DNA from: Malaciobacter marinus
GTDB lineage: Bacteria; Campylobacterota; Campylobacteria; Campylobacterales; Arcobacteraceae
DNA length: 64,000 nt
NCBI RefSeq assembly: GCF_003544855.1
Contig: NZ_CP032101.1
Span: forward strand, 124,001 to 188,000
Direction of reading: 5' to 3'
In this document: in pieces, positions 29,566 through 39,514 of the stretch
Position numbering within the stretch: the first letter of the stretch is position 1
How the letters are laid out: every line of letters starts with the position of its first letter
Made by a program: the position numbers and the translations under genes
Notes under the pieces: model-generated
What the model saw: only the letters and a program-made list of their open reading frames with translations
What the model was told of the DNA's origin: nothing
Databases searched by the model: none

Positions 29566-30450
29566 TTATTTCTTTTTTTCAATTCCAAGTTTTTTTCTTT
29601 TTTCCCATAAAGATTTTCTTGAAATACCAAGTTTTTTACTAAGTTCTGTATCTGGATACTTAGATTGGAATGATAGCACCATTAGCTTTACATAATCATT
29701 TATTGTCATTATATTATTGTTTAAAACAACTAAATCGGATTTATTAAACTCAATTTTTTTGTATGGAAATGACTCTTCTTTTTCTAGTGAAGTTAAAATA
29801 CAGTTTTTATCTTCTATTATTTTTACTAAATTATCTTTTGCATTCTTTTTCAAGGTATGGTAATCTGTTAAGTAAATAATCCCTTTAAAAGGTGTATTTA
29901 ATTCTTTTTGCCAGTTATCACTACTAAAAGAGATAAACTTTACTCCCATATCTAGTTTTTTTGAAAGTTCAAAAACTAATTTGTCAGCACATTTTTGTGA
30001 ATTTGTTTCAATAAGTATTGGAAAAGATGGAGGTAATGTAGTCTCTTCTAACTCAATATCTTTAAACATAAAATCAAGATATCGTCTCATTGTATTTAGT
30101 TCTTGTTTTAATGTTCTGCACTCTTTATAATGATAAATTTTTCTTACTAACTCATCCATTATAAATGGTTTCATAATATAATCTTTTGCACCATCTTTAA
30201 TTGGGTTCGTAACTGTTTCATCTGATATATATGAAACAAGAAGAATAATAATTGAATCTTTGTATCTTTTAATTATATTTTTGCATTGTAATGCAGGTAA
30301 AGATGTTGATAAAAGTATAATATCATACTCTTTTGTTAAACTATCTAAATTTGGCGATTCTACATAATCACAGCTATGTCCATCATCAAGTAATCTTGAA
30401 ACAACTTTTTGTGCTAAATAAATTTCGCTTTCTATAATTAATATATTCAT
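29566..30450 (-). CDS. HP1021/Cj1608-type atypical response regulator
   Basis: From the ATG at 30450 the protein has 294 residues: a receiver-like domain (1-120) and a C-terminal Fis-type helix-turn-helix ('LSKKLGISRKSLWEKRKKLGI'). The phospho-acceptor Asp of true receivers is replaced by S48 (ILLSTSLP), while the conserved Lys (MKPF, K94) remains, exactly the atypical pattern known for HP1021. In Helicobacter and relatives that protein is a redox-responsive regulator that also binds at oriC. Synteny with ispDF and pgpA supports orthology. An in-frame TTG at 30462 lacks a ribosome site; the ATG follows GGAAG and overlaps the ispDF stop by 4 bases. It probably does not depend on a kinase. Confidence 0.88.
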   Translation of the reverse strand: MNILIIESEIYLAQKVVSRLLDDGHSCDYVESPNLDSLTKEYDIILLSTSLPALQCKNIIKRYKDSIIILLVSYISDETVTNPIKDGAKDYIMKPFIMDELVRKIYHYKECRTLKQELNTMRRYLDFMFKDIELEETTLPPSFPILIETNSQKCADKLVFELSKKLDMGVKFISFSSDNWQKELNTPFKGIIYLTDYHTLKKNAKDNLVKIIEDKNCILTSLEKEESFPYKKIEFNKSDLVVLNNNIMTINDYVKLMVLSFQSKYPDTELSKKLGISRKSLWEKRKKLGIEKKK

Positions 30451-31571
30451 CTTTTCTTCCAATCGTAGTATTTTAATGTTGCTATACTTTGCACAGCTAC
30501 TCCTTCTTTTCTTCCTATGAAACCTAATCTCTCAGCAGTGGTTGCTTTTATATTTACAAAGCATTTTTCTAAATTTAAAAGATTTGCTATTTTTGACTTG
30601 ATTTCATTTTTATATGGATTGATTTTAGGTTGTTGTGCAATAATTGTTAAATCAATATTTACAATTTCATAGCCAACCGCATAGATAAACTTAACAATAT
30701 TTTCTAGTAAGATTTTAGAATCAACTCCTTTGTATTTATTATCTGTATCTGGGAAAAATTCACCAATATCTCCTGCACCACATGCTCCAAGTAGTGCATC
30801 AATAACTGAATGTATCAATACATCACCATCACTATGGGCTTTAAAACCATAAGGTGCATCTATTTTTATTCCACCTAAGAACATATCTTTATTATCTTCA
30901 AATGGATGAATGTCAAAGCCTGTTCCTGTAAAAAAGTTTTTACTTGGTGATTCAAGCTTTTCTATAATACTTAAATCATGACTAAACGTTAGCTTTTTAC
31001 TTCTTTGGTTACCTTTTATATATTTAATAGAGCCACCAATTGATTTAATAGCTGAGCTATCATCTGTAAAGTCTGTATTTGTCTTTAAAGCTTGAGTTAA
31101 AATTTTTGTTTTTGAAAGTTGAGGGGTTTGAATAAGTTTAATATTGTCTCGATTGATAGTTTCATCTTCATAAACAACTGTATCAGAAACAGTTAATATA
31201 GGGACAATACAATCTGCTTCATTCTTGAGTTGAATGAGGTTTTTTATAACTTCAATAGGGATATCAACTCTTGCAACATCTGTAATCATTACAAAGTCAG
31301 TTTCTACTTCTTTTAAAGCATTTTTTATAGAATTCTGCCTTGTATCTCCACCTTCTATAAAAGTTATATCATCATTAAAGTTTTTCATGTAATTAATCTC
31401 ATTTTTATGAGAGGTAACAATAACTTTATCAAAATCATGATATGAAGTGAGCTTTTTTGAAACATAAAGCCAAACAGGATCATTATCCACTCTAAGCCAT
31501 TGTTTCTTAGCTTTTAGACTAAATCTAGATGAATTTCCTGCACAAAGAATAACCAGTGTTACATTAGACAA
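30447..31571 (-). CDS. ispDF: Bifunctional IspD-IspF isoprenoid enzyme
   Basis: The 374 residues join an IspD domain (about 1-210; 'VILCAGNSSRFSLKAKKQW' and 'MITDVARVDIP') to an IspF domain (about 215-374; metal ligands in GTGFDIHPFED, then 'AHSDGDVLIHSVIDALLGA', 'GDIGEFFPDTD' and 'NIKATTAERLGFIG'). The protein makes CDP-ME from MEP and CTP and the cyclic diphosphate MEcPP from CDP-MEP, two non-adjacent steps of the non-mevalonate pathway. Fusion of the two is normal in Campylobacterota. It is the first gene of the ispDF-regulator-pgpA unit. Confidence 0.96.
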   Translation of the reverse strand: MSNVTLVILCAGNSSRFSLKAKKQWLRVDNDPVWLYVSKKLTSYHDFDKVIVTSHKNEINYMKNFNDDITFIEGGDTRQNSIKNALKEVETDFVMITDVARVDIPIEVIKNLIQLKNEADCIVPILTVSDTVVYEDETINRDNIKLIQTPQLSKTKILTQALKTNTDFTDDSSAIKSIGGSIKYIKGNQRSKKLTFSHDLSIIEKLESPSKNFFTGTGFDIHPFEDNKDMFLGGIKIDAPYGFKAHSDGDVLIHSVIDALLGACGAGDIGEFFPDTDNKYKGVDSKILLENIVKFIYAVGYEIVNIDLTIIAQQPKINPYKNEIKSKIANLLNLEKCFVNIKATTAERLGFIGRKEGVAVQSIATLKYYDWKKR

Positions 31572-31628
31572 ACTTTCCCCTTGTGTAAAAAAGTTACAAA
31601 TTATAGTCTAATGTAACTTATGTGTAAT

Positions 31629-32444
31629 TTAAGCATTGTTACTAGTTTTTACTTTCAAGCTATCAATAGTATTCATTAATGGTTCTATATCAAAATTATA
31701 TTCAATCGCCTTATTAATTGCTTTTTGTATATTATTATCATCTAATGGATTAACAATATCACATGAAATTTTTGTTATTTCAAGAACTTGGCATTTTTTT
31801 ATAAACTCTTTTGGACATGTATCTAAATCTTGTACAAAACCAATTGAAAAAATTAGATTTGGATCAAGTTTCCAATGTTTAAAAATATTTGCAGTGATTT
31901 TTGCACAAGTGAAACCAACAAACTCATTTTCAGCTTTTGAAGTATCTGTTTTAAGTGCTTTTTGAAATTCATTAATTTCATTATTTTCTATTACTACATC
32001 TGAAATAATAAATTTACCTACTTCTTGTAAAAAGGCAGCTAGAACTAATTCATCTTTATCTTCAAAATTAATAGTACTTAACCAATTATTTACAAAAGAT
32101 GAAGCAAGGTTTGAGTTTTCCATAAAATCATCAGTTGTTATATTGTAAGCTTCAAGATTAGATTTAATTAAATCTTGAACAACTGAACCTAATGCAATAG
32201 AAATACAAAAATTTACTCCAAGCAAAGAAATTGCTCTATGTACAGTATCTACTTTACTTCTAAAAGCAAACATTGATGAATTTGCTACTCTTAATAATGT
32301 TGTTACAATTAAAGGATCTTTTTGAATTATTTTTAATAGTTCTTCAGGATCTTTATCCGGAAGTTTTCTAAATTTCTCAAGTTCGATTACACTTTTTGGT
32401 AAAGGTGGCAGTGAATCTATTTTTTCAATAATTTTTTTACTCAT
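31629..32444 (-). CDS. HDOD-domain signalling protein
   Basis: The 271 residues comprise essentially one HDOD domain: 'LPPLPKSVIELEKFRKLPDKDPEELLKIIQKDPLIVTTLLRVANSSMF' fold at 12-60 and 'VHRAISLLGVNFCISIALGSVV' next. The HD metal-binding residues of active phosphohydrolases are absent, as usual for HDOD. Such proteins act as regulators in taxis, biofilm and c-di-GMP networks. It has no membrane segment and no attached output domain, and it stands alone, 57 bases from the ispDF start. Confidence 0.86.
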   Translation of the reverse strand: MSKKIIEKIDSLPPLPKSVIELEKFRKLPDKDPEELLKIIQKDPLIVTTLLRVANSSMFAFRSKVDTVHRAISLLGVNFCISIALGSVVQDLIKSNLEAYNITTDDFMENSNLASSFVNNWLSTINFEDKDELVLAAFLQEVGKFIISDVVIENNEINEFQKALKTDTSKAENEFVGFTCAKITANIFKHWKLDPNLIFSIGFVQDLDTCPKEFIKKCQVLEITKISCDIVNPLDDNNIQKAINKAIEYNFDIEPLMNTIDSLKVKTSNNA

Positions 32445-32505
32445 ATATTTCCCTATATTAAAACTAATTTTTATTATACAAAAAAACTATGAAAAATCGA
32501 AACGT

Positions 32506-33947
<1,442 letters not shown>

Positions 33948-33970
33948 AATTATATTTATAAAAATAATTT

Positions 33971-34000
33971 AAAAGAGTGGTATTCCCACTCTTTTTTTTT
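33971..34000 (+). terminator. Intrinsic terminator of thiC
   Basis: AAAGAGTGG pairs with CCACTCTTT around a short loop, followed by an uninterrupted run of nine or more T. Confidence 0.9.
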
Positions 34001-34127
34001 GTCTAGTTTTTTAGGTAAAAAATATTTTACTTTCTGTACAATACAATATTAGATATTCTGAATATAATTAAGACAATAATTATCCTATTTAGAATATAAT
34101 ATCGTAAATTTAAAATAAGGAATTAAT

Positions 34128-35288
34128 ATGGCAACAGTAGCAGATATTAAAAGTGCATTAGAAAATGTAAAATATCCTGGTTTTGCTAAATCAATTATAG
34201 AATTTGGTTTTGTAAAAGATGTTCAAATTGATGGTTCTGCCTGTATATTAACACTTGATATTACATCAAGTGCTAAAGAAGTTGAATCAAAATTAAGAGA
34301 AGATATTACTCAAACTCTATCAGGAATTGTTGAAGAAGTTATAATAAATATTAAAAAACCTGAAGAAGAAAAACAACAAAGTAATAGTACTAGTGGAAAA
34401 AATATAGCACCACATATTAAAAACTTTGTAATGGTAAGTTCTGGAAAAGGTGGAGTTGGAAAATCAACTACAACTGTTAACTTAGCAGTAGCAGCAGCAA
34501 TGCAAGGTAAAAGAGTTGGTATTTTAGATGCTGACATTTATGGTCCAAATATTCCTCGAATGATGGGATTACAAGGAAGAGAGGTTGAAGTTATTGGAAA
34601 CAAAGCAAAACCTTTTAGAATTCATGGTGTTGATGTAATGTCAATGGGTTCATTAATGCAAGAAGGACAAGCACTAATTTGGAGAGGTGCTATGATTATG
34701 AAAGCAATTGAGCAATTATTAAGAGATATTTTATGGGAAAATTTAGATATTTTATTTATTGATATGCCTCCTGGAACTGGTGATGCACAATTGACTCTTG
34801 CTCAAAGTGTACCTGTAACTTGTGGTGTTAATGTAACAACTCCACAGCATGTTGCTCTTGATGATAGTAGAAGAAGTTTAGATATGTTTGAAAAACTTCA
34901 TATTCCAATTGGTGGGATTATCGAAAATATGAGTGGTTTTATTTGTCCAAAATGTAATGAAGAATCAGATATTTTTGGAATGGGAACTTGTGAAGCTTTA
35001 GCTGAACAATATAATACTCAAGTTCTAGGAAATTTACCAATTGAACCTGCAATTAGAGAAGGTGGAGATTCAGGTAAGCCTGTAGTATATTTCCAACCAG
35101 AATCTGAATCTGCAAAAAGATATATGATAGCTTCACAAAAACTTATTGAATATGTTGATCAAGTAAGTGATAATGTTTCAAATGAAGAGATTCAACCAAC
35201 TACACCTCCTGGTGTTAGTGCTTGTAGTACAGCAGGCGCATCAACACAAGCTAAAAGCTCTAATGGCGGAGGATGCGGCTGCCATTAG
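34128..35288 (+). CDS. mrp: Mrp/NBP35-type iron-sulfur carrier ATPase
   Basis: The 386 residues contain an N-terminal DUF59/MIP18-like domain (about 1-85), a deviant Walker A 'GKGGVGKSTTT' (about 105-115) and the ATPase core with 'DADIYGPNIPRMMG', 'DMPPGTGDAQLTLAQ' and the CPKC metal site. The C-terminal tail is unusual: a Ser/Thr/Pro-rich linker ending in GGGCGCH, a possible extra metal-binding site. Mrp proteins transfer [4Fe-4S] clusters to target enzymes. It is close to ispDF, as in Campylobacter. A perfect hairpin follows the stop. Confidence 0.93.
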   Translation: MATVADIKSALENVKYPGFAKSIIEFGFVKDVQIDGSACILTLDITSSAKEVESKLREDITQTLSGIVEEVIINIKKPEEEKQQSNSTSGKNIAPHIKNFVMVSSGKGGVGKSTTTVNLAVAAAMQGKRVGILDADIYGPNIPRMMGLQGREVEVIGNKAKPFRIHGVDVMSMGSLMQEGQALIWRGAMIMKAIEQLLRDILWENLDILFIDMPPGTGDAQLTLAQSVPVTCGVNVTTPQHVALDDSRRSLDMFEKLHIPIGGIIENMSGFICPKCNEESDIFGMGTCEALAEQYNTQVLGNLPIEPAIREGGDSGKPVVYFQPESESAKRYMIASQKLIEYVDQVSDNVSNEEIQPTTPPGVSACSTAGASTQAKSSNGGGCGCH

Positions 35289-35318
35289 TTAAGTAAAGAG
35301 TTTTAACTCTTTACTTAA
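35289..35318. terminator. Perfect 14-pair hairpin after mrp
   Basis: TTAAGTAAAGAGTT and AACTCTTTACTTAA are fully complementary across a two-base loop directly after the mrp stop. The following sequence is only moderately T-rich. Confidence 0.65.
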
Positions 35319-35350
35319 TATAAACTTTCTATTTATCATAAAGGTTTTTT

Positions 35351-35695
35351 ATGAACATGACAAAAATACAAGAAATAATAAAAGAGTTTTCAAAACAAAG
35401 AGATTGGGACAAACATCATAATCCAAAAAATTTAGCTATGGCACTTAGTGTAGAAGTTTCAGAACTTGTAGAAATTTTCCAATGGTTAGATTTAGAAGCT
35501 TCAAAAAATTTAGATAATCATAAACAAGAACACTTAAAAGAAGAAATAGCAGATATTGCAATATATTTAATTAGAATATGTATGGCTTATGATATTAATT
35601 TAGAAGATGCAATATATGAAAAAATGGAAAAGAATAAAAAGAAATATCCTTTATTTGATAAAGATGAAAATAGAATAATATATAAAAAGAAGTAA
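35351..35695 (+). CDS. MazG-like nucleotide pyrophosphohydrolase
   Basis: The 114 residues match the small MazG/RS21-C6 family: 'LAMALSVEVSELVEIFQW' (about 27-44) and 'HLKEEIADIAIYLIRIC' (about 61-77) provide the EExxE and ExxD metal ligands of the four-helix fold, and the N-terminal 'EFSKQRDWDKHHNPKNL' is characteristic of the dCTPase/iMazG-type branch. It likely hydrolyses non-canonical or excess dNTPs. A good AAGG ribosome site precedes the ATG. Confidence 0.88.
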   Translation: MNMTKIQEIIKEFSKQRDWDKHHNPKNLAMALSVEVSELVEIFQWLDLEASKNLDNHKQEHLKEEIADIAIYLIRICMAYDINLEDAIYEKMEKNKKKYPLFDKDENRIIYKKK

Positions 35696-35762
35696 TCTTA
35701 AACTTTAAATTTCTACTTACTTGAACTAATATATAATAGTACAATAACTAAAGGAATTAATA

Positions 35763-35870
35763 ATGTCAATTTCAGAAATAATATCTATAATAGTTGGTGT
35801 ACTATTTATATTTATAGGATTAAACTTTATTATTAAGGTTTTTAGAAAAGATAAACAAGAAGAGCTTTAA
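35763..35870 (+). CDS. Small single-membrane-helix protein (35 residues)
   Basis: An ATG preceded by a well-placed AAAGGA ribosome site opens a 35-residue frame that begins MSISEII, continues with a strongly hydrophobic helix (about 5-24) and ends in a charged tail (KVFRKDKQEEL). The charge pattern is that of a single-pass inner-membrane peptide with its basic tail in the cytoplasm. It lies in the gap between the MazG-like gene and the converging hisIE, ending 2 bases before the hisIE stop. Its function is unknown; coding is supported by the ribosome site, the start and the membrane pattern only. Confidence 0.6.
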   Translation: MSISEIISIIVGVLFIFIGLNFIIKVFRKDKQEEL

Positions 35871-35872
35871 CT

Positions 35873-36556
35873 CTACTCTTGTTTTCTTGAATTTTTTTCT
35901 TCTATTCCAGAAATTCCAAATCTTTTAGCTAATTCTTGTTTTACTCTGTCTGGACTAATATTTTTACTAGCCATTGCTACTAAACAATGATACATTAAAT
36001 CAGCAGCTTCATAAACAATCTCTTCTTCATTGTCATCTTTTATTGCAAATGTTAATTCTCCTGCTTCTTCTACAATCTTTTTTAGCATAGAGTTCTCTTT
36101 GCCTTTTAATAACTTTGCAGTATATGATTTTTTTGGATCATCATTTTTTCTTTCACAAATAGTATGATAAAGAGTATCAACTATTCCATATGCAGAACTT
36201 GTATCAACTTGGATTTTAGAAACTTCTTCATTTGTTTCTAAATTAGTAAAAAAACAAGATTTTCTTCCTGTATGACAAGCTACACCAATTTGCTCAACTT
36301 TTAAAAGTAATGTATCATTATCGCAATCTAATAAAATCTCTTTTACATTTTGAAGATGACCAGAACTTTCTCCTTTTTTCCATATTCTTTGTTTACTTCT
36401 ACTAAAATAGTGGGCAATTTTTGTTTCTAGTGTTAAGTTTAATGCTTCTTTATTCATATATGCAAGCATCAAAACTTCATTTGTTTTTGCTTCTTGAGTA
36501 ATTACTGGAATTAAATTATCCATTTTTTTCCAGTCAATATTTTCTTTTATACTCAT
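35873..36556 (-). CDS. hisIE: Bifunctional phosphoribosyl-AMP cyclohydrolase / phosphoribosyl-ATP pyrophosphatase
   Basis: The 227 residues contain a HisI domain (1-115; '[11 protein letters not shown]', '[17 protein letters not shown]', '[11 protein letters not shown]', '[10 protein letters not shown]' with the zinc cysteines) and a HisE domain (about 128-215; '[29 protein letters not shown]' and '[13 protein letters not shown]'). It performs steps 2 and 3 of histidine synthesis. It is monocistronic here. A weak AAGAG/CTCTT hairpin near its stop may be shared with the converging small gene. Confidence 0.96.
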   Translation of the reverse strand: MSIKENIDWKKMDNLIPVITQEAKTNEVLMLAYMNKEALNLTLETKIAHYFSRSKQRIWKKGESSGHLQNVKEILLDCDNDTLLLKVEQIGVACHTGRKSCFFTNLETNEEVSKIQVDTSSAYGIVDTLYHTICERKNDDPKKSYTAKLLKGKENSMLKKIVEEAGELTFAIKDDNEEEIVYEAADLMYHCLVAMASKNISPDRVKQELAKRFGISGIEEKNSRKQE

Positions 36557-36647
36557 TTGTAATTTCCTTTTCCCTCTTTGCTGGGCGAATTTTACAACAA
36601 TATAATTAGGGTGTCAAGTTAGTAAAGTGATTTTAAGTTTGTAGATA

Positions 36648-36680
36648 AAAAAAGAAGTAGTTTCCTACTTCTTTTTTTTA
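36648..36680. terminator. Bidirectional terminator downstream of the prohibitin-type gene
   Basis: AAAGAAGTAG and CTACTTCTTT form a 10-pair stem with four-base loop and A/T runs on both sides. It overlaps the stop of the SPFH gene on the minus strand. Confidence 0.8.
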
Positions 36681-37757
36681 TTTGTTTATTGAAGTGTCTC
36701 TTGATTTATTTTTTGTATCAACCCAAATATTTGGAGTTGAACCACCAGGTGTTAAGAATATCTTAGCATCTTTATTTTCTCTAAGTGCTTCATTAAACTT
36801 ACCTTGAACTTGAATTTGTTGCATTTGAAGTAAGTTCGGAGTTAAAGATTTTGCAATCTCTTTATTTGCTTGAGATTGTGCTTTTGCTTCAATAGTTACA
36901 GCATCTGCTCTACCTTGAGCTTCAATTCTGTTTTTATCAGCCTCACCTTTTGCAAGTGCAGCTTTTTTCTCAGCTTCTTGTTTTGCTCTTAAAACTTCGT
37001 ATTTTACTCTTTCTGATTCTTGATTTGCAATTTGAACTCTTTCAATTTGCTCTTTAATTTTTACAGGTAAAACAATCTCTCTTAATTGTACTGATTCAAC
37101 TGATACAGGCATACCGTCTAAAGCTTCGATTTTTGTTCGAACACCATTTTCAATCATAACTGCAATTTCATTTCTTTTTGTTGGTAATGTTTCTGCATTA
37201 AATTCACCAACTACATTTCTTACAATATTTCTAACAACTGGATCAACAATTTTATTTTCCCAACCAAGACCCCATGTAGAAATAGTCTTAGGTGCACCCT
37301 CTGCTGTTAATCTATATTGTACGGTAAGTTCAATAGATACAGGTAAACCTCTTGCATCTAAGATATTAATAGCAGGATTCATTCTAATACTTCTATCAAA
37401 TTGACCATTAACTTGTTCAACTGACATATAATTAATAAGTCTAACTTTTGTATCAACAATAATTACTTTTTGAAATACTGGAATATATAAATGAAAACCA
37501 GGTCTTAGTGGAGTTTCAGTATATTTACCTGTTGTAACTTTAATACCAACTTGTCCAGATTCAATTATAACAAATGGTTTGAATACAAACATCATTATTA
37601 CAATAATGATAATTGCATATAAAAAACCAGCTTTTTTCCCGAAATTTTTAAAAAATTCAGGTGGCTCAAAAGGAGGTTGATAGTTTCCTTTACCTCCACC
37701 ATTTGAATTATTGTTGTTTTGTTGTCTATTCTTAAAATAGTCATTATCTATTGGCAT
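36678..37757 (-). CDS. Prohibitin/SPFH-domain membrane protein
   Basis: The 359 residues have a glycine/asparagine-rich cytoplasmic N-terminus (10-30), one membrane helix (about 44-64), an SPFH domain (about 65-240; 'ESGQVGIKVTTGKYTETPLRPGFHLYIPVFQKV') and a long Ala/Glu/Lys coiled coil (about 235-300). The family includes HflK/HflC, which modulate FtsH, and prohibitins, which scaffold membranes. No ftsH or partner SPFH gene is adjacent. It is preceded on the same strand by ilvE with a 10-base gap and is therefore probably cotranscribed with it. Confidence 0.88.
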   Translation of the reverse strand: MPIDNDYFKNRQQNNNNSNGGGKGNYQPPFEPPEFFKNFGKKAGFLYAIIIIVIMMFVFKPFVIIESGQVGIKVTTGKYTETPLRPGFHLYIPVFQKVIIVDTKVRLINYMSVEQVNGQFDRSIRMNPAINILDARGLPVSIELTVQYRLTAEGAPKTISTWGLGWENKIVDPVVRNIVRNVVGEFNAETLPTKRNEIAVMIENGVRTKIEALDGMPVSVESVQLREIVLPVKIKEQIERVQIANQESERVKYEVLRAKQEAEKKAALAKGEADKNRIEAQGRADAVTIEAKAQSQANKEIAKSLTPNLLQMQQIQVQGKFNEALRENKDAKIFLTPGGSTPNIWVDTKNKSRDTSINK

Positions 37758-37767
37758 ATTTTTCCTT

Positions 37768-38688
37768 TTAATTTATATATGTCAAATATTGTAAATACTT
37801 TTCATTTTTACCACTTACTGCATCAAAATATGCAGTTTGTAGTTTTTCTGTAATTGGTCCTCTTGAACCACCTCCGATTATTCTTGCATCAACATCTCTT
37901 ATTGGTGTTACTTCAGCAGCAGTTCCAGTAAAAAATGCTTCATCTGCAATATAAATCTCCTCTCTTGTTACTCTTCTTCTTTCAACTTCAATTCCTAAAT
38001 CTTTTGCAAGATCAATAACTGTTGCTTGTGTAATTGATTCTAGTGAGTTGTCATTTGGTGGTGAAATTAAAACTCCATCTCTTACAATAAAAAAGCAAGC
38101 TCCACTAGCTTCTGCTATATACCCTTGGTCATCTCTTAAAAGTGCTTCATCATAACCAGCCTCTACAGCTTCAAATTTAGCCATTTGTGAGTTTAAGTAA
38201 TTAGCAACTGCTTTTGCTTTTCCCATACCTGAAGTATTTGGAGTTCTACTCATAGATGAAATTTTTACTCTAACACCTTTTTTAAGTCCCTCTTCTCCTA
38301 AGTATGCTCCCCACTTCCAAGCAGCAACTGAAACTTTAACTGGAGCTTCTTTATGATAAAGCCCCATTACTCCATAGCCTAAGTATACAAGAGGTCTTAT
38401 ATAAGCACCATCAAAAAGCTCATTTTTTTGAAGTAACTCTACTTGTGCATTATTTAGTTCTTCTGCACTAAATGGTACATCAATAAGGGTCATCTTTGAT
38501 GAATTAATTAATCTTTTTGTATGCTCATTAAGTTTAAAAATAGCGCATCGTCCATCAACTGTTTTGTACGCTTTTGTTCCCTCAATAGCACCATTCCCAT
38601 AATGTAAAGTATGACTTAAAACATGCGTTTTCGCATCATTCCAGTTTACATACTCTCCATCCATCCAGATGTATTTAGCTTCTGTCAT
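37768..38688 (-). CDS. ilvE: Branched-chain amino-acid aminotransferase
   Basis: The 306 residues are a fold-type IV PLP enzyme with 'LSHTLHYGNGAIEGTKAY' (about 25-42), 'YIRPLVYLGYG', the catalytic Lys in 'GMGKAKAVANYLNSQMAK' near residue 160, 'EASGACFFIV' and 'TGTAAEVTPI' (about 255-264). It catalyses the last step of leucine, isoleucine and valine synthesis. The length is typical, and the start follows a clear initiation pattern of 'TEAKYIWMDGEYVNW'. Confidence 0.95.
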   Translation of the reverse strand: MTEAKYIWMDGEYVNWNDAKTHVLSHTLHYGNGAIEGTKAYKTVDGRCAIFKLNEHTKRLINSSKMTLIDVPFSAEELNNAQVELLQKNELFDGAYIRPLVYLGYGVMGLYHKEAPVKVSVAAWKWGAYLGEEGLKKGVRVKISSMSRTPNTSGMGKAKAVANYLNSQMAKFEAVEAGYDEALLRDDQGYIAEASGACFFIVRDGVLISPPNDNSLESITQATVIDLAKDLGIEVERRRVTREEIYIADEAFFTGTAAEVTPIRDVDARIIGGGSRGPITEKLQTAYFDAVSGKNEKYLQYLTYIN

Positions 38689-38836
38689 CTTAAATTATCC
38701 TGATTGAAATTTTAATTGTTAGTGTAGCTAAGATTATATTAAACAAAAGTGAAGATATTTTATTTAGTAGTATTAAAATTTATCTTTAAACTTTTTTTGC
38801 TACTATTTTGCTAATTTTAAAAGAGGTATTATAATA

Positions 38837-39439
38837 ATGACACAACAAGAATTATGGAATAAAAAATTTTCAAGAGATGATTACTTTTATGGTACAAATG
38901 TAAATGAATTTTTAAAATCTTGTGAGCATTTATTCTCAAATTCAAAGAGTATTCTTTGTTTAGGTGAGGGAGAAGGTAGAAATGCAATATATTTTGCAGA
39001 AAAAGGCTTTAATATAGAAGCTATTGATGCATCTAATATAGGTTTAGAAAAACTAAGAAAAAATGCATTGTCAAAAAATTTAGAAATTGACATATTATGT
39101 ATGGATTTGCAAGATTGGGCACCACTTAAGAAACATGATGTTGTAATAGCTTCTTATTTGCATATATATGAAAATCAAAGAGATAAACTTTTTGATAAAA
39201 TTGAATTGTCTTTAGAAAAAAATGCTTATTTCGTAGGAGAATTTTTTTCAAAAAATCAAATAAATTATTCAAGTGGTGGTCCTAAAGACTTAGAGCTTTT
39301 ATATGATAAAAGTGATTTTGAAAATAGATTTAAAGCATGTAAAAAAATAAAAGTAGAAGAAGAAATAGTTCATTTAAATGAAGGGTCGGGTCATCGAGGT
39401 GAAGCTAGTGTTATAAGGGTTGTTTTACAAAAGCAGTAG
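38837..39439 (+). CDS. Class I SAM-dependent methyltransferase (TehB-like)
   Basis: The 200 residues start with 'LWNKKFSRDDYFYGTNVNEFL' and contain the AdoMet motif I 'ILCLGEGEGRNAIYFAEKG' (about 39-57) and 'DLQDWAPLKKHDVVIASYLHI', the arrangement of TehB/thiopurine-type small-molecule methyltransferases. The substrate is unknown; tellurite or thiol methylation is possible for the family. It has its own short intergenic regions on both sides and is not obviously part of an operon with metH. Confidence 0.82.
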   Translation: MTQQELWNKKFSRDDYFYGTNVNEFLKSCEHLFSNSKSILCLGEGEGRNAIYFAEKGFNIEAIDASNIGLEKLRKNALSKNLEIDILCMDLQDWAPLKKHDVVIASYLHIYENQRDKLFDKIELSLEKNAYFVGEFFSKNQINYSSGGPKDLELLYDKSDFENRFKACKKIKVEEEIVHLNEGSGHRGEASVIRVVLQKQ

Positions 39440-39514
39440 AAAGAACTAACTACTTCTTAATAAGCATTTATATATACTACAAATTAATAATAATAACTAT
39501 AACTAGAGAAAAAA

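Noticed and set aside
30451-30462. TTG start for the HP1021-type regulator
   Set aside because: The TTG has no ribosome site, while the ATG at 30450 follows GGAAG and gives the usual ATGA-type overlap.
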